From: Crossaster papposus
Lineage: Eukaryota > Echinodermata > Asteroidea > Velatida > Solasteridae
Direction: 5' to 3'
Assembly (NCBI GenBank): GCA_037893245.1
Contig: JBAIAA010000409.1
Span: 2,285,001 to 2,349,000, forward strand
DNA: 64,000 nucleotides
Shown here: positions 44,541-56,007 of the stretch, in pieces
How the letters are laid out: each line of letters begins with the position of its first letter
Numbering within the stretch: position 1 is the stretch's first letter
Translations under genes and position numbers: made by a program
The notes under the pieces: generated by a model
Told to the model about the DNA's origin: nothing
The model's input: only the letters and a program-made list of their open reading frames with translations
Databases searched by the model: none

Positions 44541-45540
44541 GCTCTACATAAAGGTATATTATGTCACAACAAAGCCCAAAACATAAGCTTTCATTTGATA
44601 TAACAATAGAGCTCCATAGCCTTTCATTTTAGAGATATGACGTGTTTACATATTGATTACTTCCTTGAAGTTCAAATTACACAACTGAGAAAACAGGCTT
44701 TGAAATAACCGACTCTGTTGTACTACAACAACGATGCACACAAAATGGTAGTTTTCCCACTTTATTTATTAAAATCAACAATTCTTTGAATAAAACCTAA
44801 AACTGTAGGTATTAAAGATGTCATTCGTGAATTTTAATCACCCTCTCAACGTTGAGATGGCCATTACATGATAGTGCACAGCGCCACTAAAGCGCCAGTC
44901 ACACATACACGACGCACGGCCCGCGCACTAAAAAAATAGCAATTTTTGCCAGTGCGTTGTCGTTCGCTGGGTGTGCGTACCGTCAGCATTCGTTACTCGT
45001 TCGTCGAGCGCGCTAGCAACACGTTGTGCATTGGTTTGATTGTTTGACATGTGTGCTCTGTATACGCTCTTTTTGTGGAGCCGGTCACTCAATATGTGAC
45101 ATGGTTTGTCAAAACCAGACAGAACTAGACAGAGCTACGAATAAACAAATTATGTGGGGTGATTTTCAGTGAATCTTCTTCCTCTTCTTTTTTTTTTGGG
45201 GGGGGGGGGGGTGCTATTTATGTTTCGACAGTTCTGTAAAGTTTCGAACTGGAACTTCATTGACGAAGCATTTTTTATACCAAACTGTTTCTCATTTCAG
45301 ACAATGCGATTTCAAAATTTAATATCTTTACTTTGGAAAATCCAATACAAAAAACCAAGGTGGCATTTAAAAGAGAAAGGGTTACATTTTACTAATATTG
45401 CAAAATTGACTTTTGTTGCACAGTTTGGATTCATGGTGCTGATAAATATGACTAGAAAAGGCGGCAAGATTAACATTAGGCTACAAGGTTAGAGATGTAC
45501 GTGTGATTGATTTGTATACTGAATTGATTTGTATACTAAA
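44541..45540. other. Sequence inserted or diverged inside the third LINE
   Basis: Between the RT end and the amplified tail there is about 1 kb without LINE-like translation; it includes a GC-rich patch (44890-45010) and a G14 run (45198-45211). The 107-codon ORF at 45169 has no recognised motif. Confidence 0.4.
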
Positions 45541-45544
45541 TTGG

Positions 45545-46660
45545 ATGCAGGTTCTAATGAGTAGGCTGAGTATTTTAACAATATCCTTATGTACAAGTGT
45601 GTCCATGGCCTGGCTCTGAAATATTTGTCAATTGATATACAATCACAGATGAAAACTCATTCGCTGAGATAATAACTCATTCGCTGAGATATTTTAACAA
45701 TATCATTAGTGTGTCAATGACCTGGCTCTGGGGTATTTGTCAATTGCTATACAATCTCAGATGAACACTTATTCGCTGAGTATTTTAACAATATCCATAT
45801 GTACAAAGTGTGTTCATGGCCTGGCCCTGGGGTATTTGTCAATTGATATACAATCTCAGATGAACACTTATTCGCTAAGATATCCTTATGTACAAGTGTG
45901 TCCATGGCCTGGCTCCGAAGTATTTGTCAATTGATATTCAATCACAGATGAATACTCATTCGCTGAGATAAATACTCATTCGCTGAGATATTTGAACAAT
46001 ATCCATATGTACAAATGTGTCCATGGCCTGGCTCTTGGGTATTTGACAATTGATATACAATCTCAGATGAATATTCATTCGCTGAGAATTTTAACAATAT
46101 CCATATGTACAAAGTGTGTCAATTACCTGGCTCTGGGGTATTTGTCAATTGATATGCAATCTCAGAATAATATTCATTCGCCGAGTATTTTAACAATATC
46201 CTTATGTACAAGTGTGTACATGGCCTGGCCCTGGGGTATTTGTCAATTGATATACATTCTCAGATGAACACTTATTAGCTGAGATATCCTTATGTACAAG
46301 TGTGTCCATGGCCTGGCTCAAAAGTATTTGTCAATTGGTGTACAATCTCAGATGAACACTCATTCGCTGAGTATTTTAACAATATCCTAATGTACAAATG
46401 TGTCCATGGCCTAGCTCTGGGGTATTTGTCAATTGATATACAATCTCAGATGAACACTCATTCGCTGAGTATTTTAACAATATCCCTGTGTTCAAGTGTG
46501 TCCATGGACTGGCTCTGCAGTATTCAAGTTGTCAATTAGTATACAATATCAGATGAATACTCATTCACTGAGTATTCCTTATGTACAATTAGTGTGTACA
46601 TGACCTGGCTCTGGGGTATTTGTCAATTGATATACAATCTCAAATAAATACTCAATCTTA
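45545..46660 (+). repeat. Minisatellite, about 98-bp unit, derived from LINE coding sequence
   Basis: About eleven units; spacing of the CCTGGCTCTG landmark is 112, 99, 88, 119, 99, 98, 88, 98, 98 and 96. One frame of each unit reads MYKCVHGLALGYLSIDIQS, a form of the LINE C-terminal LYKxxHGLAPxYL motif. The next LINE block follows directly after the array (46661-46800). 98 is not a multiple of three, so the array cannot encode a continuous repeat protein. Confidence 0.9.
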
Positions 46661-46800
46661 TAATGCTAAATTCATTAAAAGTAATAACATTTCTCACTCG
46701 GCTGTAAAAACTGAAACTGGCAAGTTCTTTGGAGCCAGGTCATGGAATAATCTTCCACTTGGCATTAAAAGCTTGCGGAATGTTTTGGTTTCTTTACACA
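46661..46800 (+). pseudogene. Third LINE, extreme C-terminal coding end
   Basis: SAVKTETGKFFGARSWNNLP followed by LGIKSLRNV matches the WNSLPxxIK tail of LINE RT ORFs. A partial family C element directly follows. Confidence 0.75.
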
Positions 46801-46890
46801 CAATAGGTAACAATAGTCTAGAGAGTGTATAGATATGGGGGACTAAGGGGTAAGGGGGGAGTCCGTCGGTCCCATTAATGCCGGGTATAC
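46798..46890 (-). mobile_element. hAT-like MITE family C fragment
   Basis: GTAACAATAGTCTAGAGAG, GTATAGATATGGGGGACTAA and the end CCGGGTATAC in reverse orientation. The other end is missing. Confidence 0.65.
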
Positions 46891-47698
46891 ATTTTATATT
46901 CAAATAGTTTGTAATGTGTATATTGTAAAATGTATTTTTAGTTTTGATTTATTTTGTTACTTTGGTGTAAGTCACGGTTTCCATAAATGATTTCAATATT
47001 TGAACACGAAGGATCCGATGCGATTAATATTAACCTATGTTTGCAAAAAAATATTAACAATTATCGTGGAGCTGTTATGGTCAGGAAAGTGCTTTTTGGG
47101 ACTAAGGTAACATCTCAATTACATACTTTTGTGAACTACAAAGGTCTGATTGTTCAGTTGCTCAGATTGGTCAGATTCGTGTAGAATAACAGTAGATTCA
47201 CTGTAAATAAACAATATGTTGTTGGTGTTGATGTATTTTTACACAAAATGTTGAATTTTGACAAACTGTTCTTGTAAATGTACATCCTCTCTGTATAAAT
47301 TAACGTTAAAACAGGAAAACTACGGAGGTGTGATATTTTCTAGGTCATAGTACCGTAATGTTACGTCAAAAATCCGTTAAACTAAAATACGGCGATTGTT
47401 TTGCTTTTTTTAAAGAAAAAAAACCACGTTATTTTACAGTGATACGGAACACTAATCTGACCCTGCAGTCAAACCGTATGGTATAATCAGACATACCATT
47501 CGCGCGAAATGTCAATTGTTTAAAGGTGAGTACATCTGTAACCATTTTTCATGTTTTAACTTTGCACACGTACATGTACTTGTACACAGAACGGACACAC
47601 GGGGAAGCATATAAATAACCTTTTCACAATTGAAATTGCATTAAAGCTAATTCATGGATGTACTTATAACTTGTGTACAGGTGTGACAATTCGGGATA
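46891..47698. other. No gene recognised
   Basis: AT-rich, short ORFs without motifs. Confidence 0.4.
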
Positions 47699-48355
47699 TT
47701 AAAGATATTATACACCATTTGCAAACATCAAAAAATCATTACTGAATTACATGTATTATGAATTACCTTACTTAGTGGTTTTCAGGAAAATTTAAAGCTT
47801 GTACCAATTTCCAACGACGGATTGCCGGCCGGCAAACGGTGGGGGAAAAAAATGAATATTTTCAAACACTGGTCCTAATTTATTAAATTTAGTTAGTCCA
47901 AATTGTATATGCAATACCGTGAATCATATGAAGCACGATATGTGTCAGAGAAAACCCCCCCTCTTTTGTGTTGACCATTGTGTTCCCGGAATCTCAGGAA
48001 TTATTTTTAGGTTTCAAGGGGGGATGGGTTAGGTTACAATAGTGTTGAGTGTGTATAAGGTAAAGGGGTAATAGGGGGTACCCCTCTGCCACATATCGTG
48101 CTGGGTATATCGTGAATGGGTGACGGCCAACTAGTCTGGTTTCATAACCTAATAATTTCCCGGACGTCTATAAATTGCTTTGCTTCATCTGAAGAAATTC
48201 AAGGAACCAGACAACAGAAAGTCAACGATCCACGAAGTCAACGCACAACTTTAAAAATAGGTCGGCGTCACAATGTTTTACTATATTTTTTATAAATATG
48301 AACCTTCTACCCCTTTCAAAAATTACAGCAAAAGCAAATGGTGTATATACTATAG
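47699..48355 (-). mobile_element. Family E element with a family C MITE inside
   Basis: Ends are family-A-like (TTAAAGATATTATACACCAT on the left, GCAAATGGTGTATATACTAT on the right), but the core is the one at 2760-3076 and 63205-63475 in reverse. A family C element (47925-48109) lies in it, with an 8-bp duplication. Confidence 0.72.
47925..48109 (-). mobile_element. hAT-like MITE family C copy
   Basis: Flanks CCGTGAAT (47917-47924) and TCGTGAAT (48110-48117), 7 of 8 identical. Ends CATATGAAGCACGATATGTG and CACATATCGTGCTGGGTATA. 185 bases. Confidence 0.88.
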
Positions 48356-48785
48356 GCCCACTTACTTTGTTTTCTTGAAGTCTTTTACATTCAACAGCAT
48401 CAGCCAGCTTTCCAGTGTAACACGAGGCAAGAAGTACGTAGTGATTGTGACGAGCTCTTTCCCCACAGTGTGTGATCGGTGTCCGTCTTGCCTTTATGAG
48501 TTATAGTCAATCCATGCAATAATGATGCGGCTAATAAAAGGCGGTGGACCTAAACCCTTTCAAGGGCGTGTGTCGAAAGGGCAAATTTGTGGCGCGATCT
48601 TCCCAACAATAACAATTAAATGGATAGGTGCTTTTTGATTGTTTAATTAATGAGTTGGGCGAGTCCTTTCATTTATAAATAATTTCATCAATAATTTAAG
48701 TTTTTTTAAAAGGAGAAAAGGCTTGTGTTTACTAATTGATGGCCAGTCCATGGTTTCTACTCATAACGAATATAAACCGCGTTCT
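48356..48785. other. No gene recognised
   Basis: Short ORFs without motifs. Confidence 0.4.
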
Positions 48786-49194
48786 TAAAATTAGGATACG
48801 CCATTTGCAAATATAGAAATTATTTACTTTCGAATTATGTGAAATATCTTACTTATTTTAAATTAAATAATGATTCAAGGCATTCAGTCAAATGATTGCG
48901 CTAGATATCCTATAATAATTGTTTCGATTTTTTTTTTGAATTTTATTTAAAAACAAATTCCGATCACCGGACGGCGATCGCGGAAAAAAACAAAAAATAC
49001 ATCAAGAACAACTGCCCAACGCCGGTTGAAAAGGAACGGCTGTCGTTCTGGGTTTTTTTTTCTTGGCATATATGATTGTAGAACTTTAGACAGGTCAGTT
49101 AAACGATATGTACTATAAATTACAACCCCCAAATTTACACATTACACTAATAACTCCAGCAAAACAATACCAATGGTGTATCCTATACCTTTAA
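48786..49194 (+). mobile_element. MITE family A, full-length copy
   Basis: AAATTAGGATACGCCATTTG to ACCAATGGTGTATCCTATAC + CTTTAA; core CAACGCCGGTTGAAAAGG and ACAACCCCCAAATTTAC are present. 409 bases. Confidence 0.88.
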
Positions 49195-49874
49195 CAACCC
49201 AAAACACCAACACGTTCTAAATTAAAAAAAACTACATGTTCTCATTACAAACAATTTCATAGAACCGTATAGTTATCTTTTTGTATTGACAACGTGTAGT
49301 TTGCATTTGTATATCTTTGTTTTGAACGTCTAAATTATGACAGACAAGTATACGTATGTGATTTCCCCCCCAGACTTTGGTCAGAAAACGGCATTTGTAG
49401 TTTAATTATTTTGTAAGCGGTAAACTATTTTACTTTAAACCAAAATGATTTCGTGCGTCGCGTAGTACATGTGGAAACCGACGTTCTGCGGTCGCTGATT
49501 GGCTCCCTAAGAAAGCCTGCAGACCTGCAGGTTTTCAAAGGCGATAGTAAGAGTATTGGAGCTAGTCTATAGCCGTGTCGTTTGCGGGCGCACTGCGTGA
49601 ACAGACTGTAGTGTACACGACGTGCACACTATCAATTACTGTCGTCTTTAGCAAAGACTAGGAACATCAATACAGAAACACGACATGGTTGCGTGTACGT
49701 ACACTGAGCTAGGAAACACACACAGAACTGTGTGGATGATCAAAATAATTACTATCTATAGTGATCGATTCAAGAATCTGGAGCATGTACCCAACGGGCT
49801 AGATTCAGCCTATTTTAGAGGGTATCCCTATGCGATAGCACTGCCTTACCCCATCTCTGTCAGTCGACAACCAG
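49195..49874. other. No gene; short duplicated segment
   Basis: GTGTCGTTTGCGGGCGCACT (about 49573) and the sequence up to TTGCTGTCGTCTTT-type words recur at about 50680-50750 (GTGTCGTTTGCGGGCTCACT). This is a dispersed or duplicated piece of about 90 bases. Its right part is accompanied by an inverted stretch (49255-49345 versus 50800-50920). Confidence 0.5.
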
Positions 49875-50068
49875 TTAAAGTTAGCATATACCATTGGTAA
49901 TTGCTTGAATTACCAGGAATGGGTGGATTTAAGGAGTTGTATTTTATAGTAAATATTGTTTAACTGACGTTTTACAATAATGGATGCCGAGAAAAAAGCA
50001 AGACAATCGGTGTTCGTTTTCAACCGGCGTCGGGCAGTTGTTCTTGTTCTTATTTGTTTCGCCAACGG
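49875..50068 (-). mobile_element. MITE family A fragment
   Basis: TTAAAGTTAGCATATACCAT to about TTGTTTCGCCAACGG; the half beyond the centre is missing. Confidence 0.8.
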
Positions 50069-50339
50069 TACGAGAGAACGTGCAAACTACGTCATGCACA
50101 TTACGTCATGCAAAAGACCTGTAAATAATACATTTATTAAAACAGCCAAAGTACACACTGTTTTAAGACCGAGCACTATTTGTAGAGATACGTTTCTCCA
50201 AAGCAAAAATTACCAAACGTACAACACTCGATTAATTACAAGTATGAAAAACACAATCTCCGCGACAAAAACATCGTCAATAAACCTTTTCCCCCTAAAA
50301 AGATAATTTATGTAAATGAGGCCCGTGAGACGGAAGTGA

Positions 50340-50405
50340 TTTATTATTATTATTATTATTATTAGTATTTATTATTATTATTGTTATAATTATTATTATT
50401 ATTAT
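50340..50405. repeat. (ATT)n microsatellite
   Basis: About 65 bases of ATT units with a few interruptions. Confidence 0.95.
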
Positions 50406-50993
50406 TTATTCAGCCATCACAAACATGAACAACAAACATAAACAACATACTTTTGTCACACCGTGCGCACAGGTCTAAACTTTATTTATTTTTATATATA
50501 TTTTTTTGATTTGGGGGGAGGGGGGGGGGGGCATCAGAAACTCAATTATGCTTACTTTTACTAATGACGATTTTAAAGGCTTCTTTGAAGAAAACAACCA
50601 AGAAATCCTGGACAAATTGATAGAAAATTACCCGAATGTTTGCACCCCTACACAAAGAAGTGGGGCTGTTCTATAACCGTGTCGTTTGCGGGCTCACTGC
50701 GTGACAAGATTGTACGCGATGTGCACAATATCGATTGCTGTCGTCTTTGGACAAGACTATAGGTAGTCCCTGGCATTGTAAGTTTATACGTATATGCTAT
50801 ACGTACTTGTCTATCATAATTTATCATAATTTAGACGTTCAAAACAAAGATATAAAAATACATTTACCAAAACAAAACAAATACACGTTGTCGATACAAA
50901 AATAACACACTAAATGGTTTATATTTAGAATGTGTAGTTGCAAAATTGTTTTTTATTAAGAACGTCTTTTTTTTGTTGGGTTGTTAAAGGTAG

Positions 50994-51308
50994 GATACGC
51001 CATTGGTAATTTGCTTGAATTTTCAGGATCAGGTGAATTCGGTAGGGGGGGGGGGGGGGGGGCTGCATTTTGTTGTAAATATCGTTAACTGACCTTTCTA
51101 AAGTTTTACAATCATAAATCCGAAAAACAAAGTAACAACAACGGCTTTTTGTTTATTAAATTAAATGTTTCGGAACAATTACCGATATTTAGCGCAATCA
51201 TTTGCTGGATGTCTAAAATCATTATTTACTTTCATATAAGTAACATATTTCTGAATAAATCAGTAGTACAACATTTCGATATCTGCAAATGGTGTATCCT
51301 ACCTTTAA
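50994..51308 (-). mobile_element. MITE family A copy with G-run
   Basis: TTAAAGGTAGGATACGCCAT to GCAAATGGTGTATCCTACC + TTTAA, TTAA both ends. The usual GGGGGG has grown to G18 (51045-51062), and the middle lacks the CGATCGCCG core. Confidence 0.9.
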
Positions 51309-51597
51309 GTTCAAGTGAAGAATGGTGAAAATGTAGTCTTGAATGCCTATCAATTAATTAGAATGACTAAAACTAACCTGATCTGAATGAAAAGAACGAA
51401 ATCATGTGTGCACAAACACGAAATTTAATGCAATAGCAGCTAAACAGAAAACCTAGTTTGATTGAATAAGTATGGGCGTAAATTTGAATGCGTTAATGAA
51501 ATTGAATTAATTTGTAATGTAATTCGCCGGGAAAACCTCGATCGCAACAGGTACGCAACTCAGTGAACGCAGGTGATCACAGGTCCAAATGTGAATT

Positions 51598-52314
51598 AAG
51601 GCCCTGTCACACTTTTGCGTATCCTAATTCCTTATGAGTTGCGCATTGACATTTTTTTTCATACGCACAATATGCACCTCATATGCATCTCAATCGTTTT
51701 GTGTAAGTTTTATGTACGTAGGCATGCGCACAGTACGGCCCAGTACGCCGGATAGTTTTGGGCAAGCACAAAACTACGCAGCGTACGCTGTTACGCAGGT
51801 CATAAGCTATAAATACGCAGCGCATCGGTCCCGCATCGGTCGAGCGCGGTACAAGTACGCTATGTGTTCGTGGGGGATAAGCGGTTCATACGCGGTAATA
51901 CGCTGATGTTCACGCTATGGAATCTGCACTGGTACTGACAACAGCGGGAAGCCGCCGCCCTTTTATAACGCGTGGCGAGCGGCGGACATGCGACGGAAAT
52001 ACGCTCGGCATTCGTCGGAAGTGCGTCAGGCATGCGGTCGGGATAAGTAGGGTGCGTCTGGAATACGCTCGGCATGCGCACTGCATACGCAGCTATTCGC
52101 AGCAGTAAAATAGTGTTGCGCACTGCATACGCAACTCATACGCACCTCATACGCCATGGATGCGCTGAATTCGTTACTTATACGCTAGGTGTGCGTCGCA
52201 TATAAGTCAAAGTAATCGAAACATTTTGAAATTTTGAGCGTACGGCTGCGTATTGAATTTTTTTAATAAGGAACTCATAAGTACTTGATATACGCAAAGG
52301 TGTGACAGGGCCTT
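51598..52314. mobile_element. GC-rich MITE with TACGC words
   Basis: Inverted ends AAGGCCCTGTCACAC (both) continuing TTTGCGTAT. The 717-base interior repeats TACGC, GCATACGCA, TGCGT and related words. Non-coding; ORFs on both strands mirror each other because of word repetition. Confidence 0.92.
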
Positions 52315-52866
52315 TATATAGCCAGGTTTTGGTAGCGTACATGTTGCGAATGTGTTGCGTACCTATTGTGATCATGTTGCGATCGTGTTGCGTGCCTGTT
52401 GCGACCCAACCTATGCCCTGCGTATCCAACCTATTAGTTGCGTGTGAGTTGCGTGTTAGTTGCGTACAACATGCGTGTTGAGAATTGGTATAAATAGTGG
52501 GCCTTTTCTAGATGGGTGTTATTGGACATCAGTTTAATCTGGTCAATTTAGGTTGAATAGGTTAGAAATTGACAACAATTTTAATTTGGGTTGCGTTTGG
52601 TGCGTATACAAAACAAAACATTACACGCAACTTATAGGTTTCTATGGTGGCCCTGGAGGGGCCAAAGACCCTCTGTTGTCATATCGCATGATTAACCCCT
52701 AACCGTAAAGACGTCCTTGACAATAATGGGAAGGCCATTACGTTAATTGATTCTTTTGAAAATAAATGGTGCATGTGAAATTACTACTACCGCGTTATTA
52801 AACTTGAACGTGGACAATCCGACAATGGCCAACGCAATAGTACCACAGTGCAGAAACACATACAAT
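52315..52866. other. Outside flank of the TACGC MITE
   Basis: GTTGCG-rich words continue from 52335 to 52475 (GTGTTGCGT, TGTTGCGA, GTTGCGTAC), outside the TIRs. No gene. Confidence 0.45.
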
Positions 52867-54105
52867 TAGTCCAGGAAAAATAAGTTTTGACCTCAAACAA
52901 ATTTCAACAACTTGTTTTTCACCACAGTGCACTTCTAAAAGGTTCCTAGAATGACATACTAAAAATCTACAAAAATCCAAGTGGTGGAAATATGTCTAAT
53001 TTGCATAAATCGTTAATCCCTGCCATGTAATATGTTTATTCCCATATTTGGGTATATATTTTATTTTTATTTTTTGAAAAGTTTATTTTGGTGATTCTAC
53101 CTACATATCCTTACTTGAATAACATTTGCTAAAGCATATAAGTGACTGAATAATTATGAGAACACAGTATTTATCCAAAATGACAACTTTGTGACCCTAT
53201 AAATGTGCGCACATTACACTGTCTCCAGATATCATCATGTAGTCAGTATGGGTGAGCTTCAAATTCACCAAGTTGCTTACTGGCACAGTTATCAAAACCT
53301 TATGAAAAATCATATGAACAATAATAACATTGTGATATTTAGCCCAGAAAACAAAAACTGGGGGAAAATTGTGTGTCTATAAATTGGGCTAAAAAGTTGT
53401 TAAAGGGTTGCCTAACATGGAAGACTTGAACAAGTTCAAGGAAATCCCCAAAATACATTTTAACGTAGATATGATTATTGTAAGCAACAACAATCTTAAA
53501 TTTGGAGGGTTTCCTTGAACTTGTTCAAGTCTCTCACCTTAGGCAACCCTTCACCTACTTGTTAGCCCAATTTAGGGACACATCATTTTTTCCAAGTTTT
53601 TGTTTGCTGGGCTAAATATCACAATGTTATCATTGTCCATATGATTTTCCATAAGGTTTTAATAGGATAACTGTGCCAGTAAGCAACTTGGTGAATTTGA
53701 AGCACTTCAATACTTACTACTTGATGATATCTGGAGACAAGGTAAATGCGTGCAAATGATAGGGTATAATTGTAGTAATTTTGGACCATTACTATATTTT
53801 CATAATTATTTAGTCACTTACATGCTTTAGAAAATGTTATTGAAGTAAGGATGTTTAAGTATAATCGCCAAAATAAACTTTTCAAAAAATAAAAATAAAA
53901 TATATACCCAAATATGGGAATATAAACATATTACACGGCAGGGATTAACGATTTATGCAAATTAGACATATTTGTACCACTTGGATTTTTGTAGATTTTT
54001 AGTATGTCATTCTAGGGACCTTATAGAAGTGCACTGTGGTGAAAAACAATTTGTTGCAATTTGTTTGAGGTCAACAAAACAAAATTATGTATTTTGCCTG
54101 GACTA
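52867..54105. mobile_element. 1.24-kb long palindrome, family H
   Basis: Ends TAGTCCAGG and CCTGGACTA. Arms 52867-53448 and 53505-54105 are near-complementary over nearly 600 bases: for example AAATCGTTAATCCCTGCC pairs with GGCAGGGATTAACGATTT and GACTTGAACAAGTTCAAGGA with TCCTTGAACTTGTTCAAGTC. The loop is about 56 bases. It shares ends with the 11063-13464 element. A transcript would form a very long hairpin. Confidence 0.92.
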
Positions 54106-54261
54106 AATGGTGCATCTAACCTGTACGATCATTGAACTGCTACAAACTGCCTTCTGATCAAATGACTTGAAAAATACAATTACAAAAATCTGGAGGGCCT
54201 GATGTTTCCATCCCCGGAGGCACCGACCCAAAAGAATTACAGGGTTGCACATCGGTGCTCA

Positions 54262-54550
54262 CGCGAGAGGCATATTAGTCTTTCTCCAAGACCGAGTTTG
54301 GTCTTTCTCCATTTGTTCCGGGCGCGCCGTACGTCTCTATGCTATGCAGTTTATTAATCATCAATACTCCGAAAACGGGCTTATTGAGGGCGCCCTTTAT
54401 TATCACGAGATTTGTTTCGAGCTGGGAAAATATCTCGTGATAATCAAGGGCGCCCTCAATAAGCCCGTTTTCGGAGTATTGATGTTTGATGAACTAACGA
54501 ACGGCGCGCCCCGGCAGAACTCGGTACAAGACTAGAGGCACATTAGCTAT
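54262..54550. repeat. Hairpin element with 51-base arms
   Basis: Inner arms TCAATACTCCGAAAACGGGC ... and ... GCCCGTTTTCGGAGTATTGA are 51 bases with one mismatch around a loop of about 20. Weaker pairing continues outward (CCGGGCGCGCCGT with ACGGCGCGCCCCGG, ACCGAGTT with AACTCGGT). AGAGGCAYATTAG flanks both sides in direct orientation. The 96-codon ORF through it is a by-product. Confidence 0.88.
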
Positions 54551-55969
54551 ACCATGGAGGGAGGAAAACAGATAGTGAGTGAAGTGCGGGAAAATACTTA
54601 ATGAAAAAATGGCCAATCATAAAACTAGATTTGCTTTCCTGCACTTGAAGTGTATTTATGCTCCTCAGAAAACCGGTTAGGCCCAACATTTTAACTAATT
54701 AGTGCCAACAATTTTTTTTGTTCAGTGGCACTGAACTGAGGCCAATTCATACAAGCAATATTCTTTTTCCATTTTGTATTTTTTGGGGGGACTTAAAATG
54801 TAAATTTGGGGCTTTACACACAAGCACTTTGTTCACATAATTATTATATGTGCATTAAACCTCAACAATCCTGAATCCTGCAATGTTAATTTAAAAACCA
54901 ACCAGTTTTAAACACTTTTTATAGTGTCACAATTAATGTAGACGCCTGTGAAATCTAGAATCTTTCACCCTTTATTGACTGAAACCATGGGTTATAAATT
55001 ACATTTACTATTAAAAGAAGTTCGTAAATATTAAACTTGGATTTTCCAAGAATTGTTCAGTTGCGCCACGACTTAGGGAACACTCGGGTCGATTATGTGC
55101 CAAATTTCTGGACGCCACCGTTTTGGGTTTTTTCAGACTAAATTTACACCTAAATTGTTAACAGAGGGTAAATAGCAAGCATTCATAATATTAACATGGT
55201 AAAGGTACAATGAATTTGAAGTTTGTCAACAAAGTCGTTTGGCAACATTGCCGTGATGAGGAAACTTAAGTCGGCCCAACATTAATAACTGTTTATAAAC
55301 AATGTAAACGTCGAAGTACAGCTAGCTACGCACGTACGTATAGCGCAGCACACTTTCACCAACTGATCATTTTTTTCAGTCACTGTTTCTTTCTCCTTCA
55401 TAATTTTACGGTTTTGGATGACATTCGCAGCCTTATGCCTACGGTTTATTCTTCCGAAATAGCCACAACCTTTGAAGCTCCGTCGTAAGCCATAAAGTTC
55501 TGACATTGACGACACACGTGTTGCTGTTGTATACACCATTTGCAGATATCGAAAATTTTTACTACCGAATTATTAAGAAATATCTTACTTATTTAAAAGT
55601 AAATAATGATTGTAGGCATCCAGCAAAATAAGGGCCCTAGATATCCTGTAATTGTTCCAAAAAATTGAATGGTATAAACCAAAATTCATTCTCGCCGTCC
55701 GGCGAGCGCGAAAAAACAAAGATAACATAAGAATAACTGCTCGACGCCGGTGGAAAACAAACGCTGTTTTTCATGCTTTTCTCGGCATCCATGAATGTAA
55801 AAATTCGGACAGGTCAGTTAAACGATATTTACTATAAAATACAACCCCCCAAATCCACCCATTCCTGATAATTCAACAAATTACCAATGGTGTATACTAC
55901 CTTTAAGCGCCGCCATTTTGACAATTTTCCGCGCGTTGACCTTTTAGAAAGGTCATGACAGAGGCTAAT
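54538..55969 (-). mobile_element. Family D element, copy 1, with MITE A inserted
   Basis: Reverse-complement match to 60288-61476 along its length: AGCTATACCATGGAGG, AATGGCCAATCATAAAACTA, AAAACCGGTTAGGCCCAAC, GGACGCCACCGTTTTGGG and CATGACAGAGGCTAAT at the right end. The far left end is missing, cut at the hairpin element. A MITE A occupies 55529-55906. Confidence 0.87.
55529..55906 (+). mobile_element. MITE family A inside family D
   Basis: ATACACCATTTGCAGATATC to ACCAATGGTGTATACTACC + TTTAA. The other D copy gives the unfilled site GTTGCTGTTGGTAAGCGCC. The left outer bases of the TIR are missing. Confidence 0.92.
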
Positions 55970-56007
55970 GTGTAACATGTAAAAGAATGTGTTGGGAGGG
56001 GGTGGGT

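Noticed and set aside
45545..46660. Repeat protein encoded by the 98-base tandem units
   Set aside because: The unit is not a multiple of three and the frame breaks between units; the sequence is LINE-derived.
51634..52429. ORFs on both strands in the TACGC-rich region
   Set aside because: They come from repeated words within a TIR-bounded MITE.
54245..54535. 96-codon ORF
   Set aside because: It runs through a 51-base-arm hairpin, so its two halves are antisense to each other; no motif.
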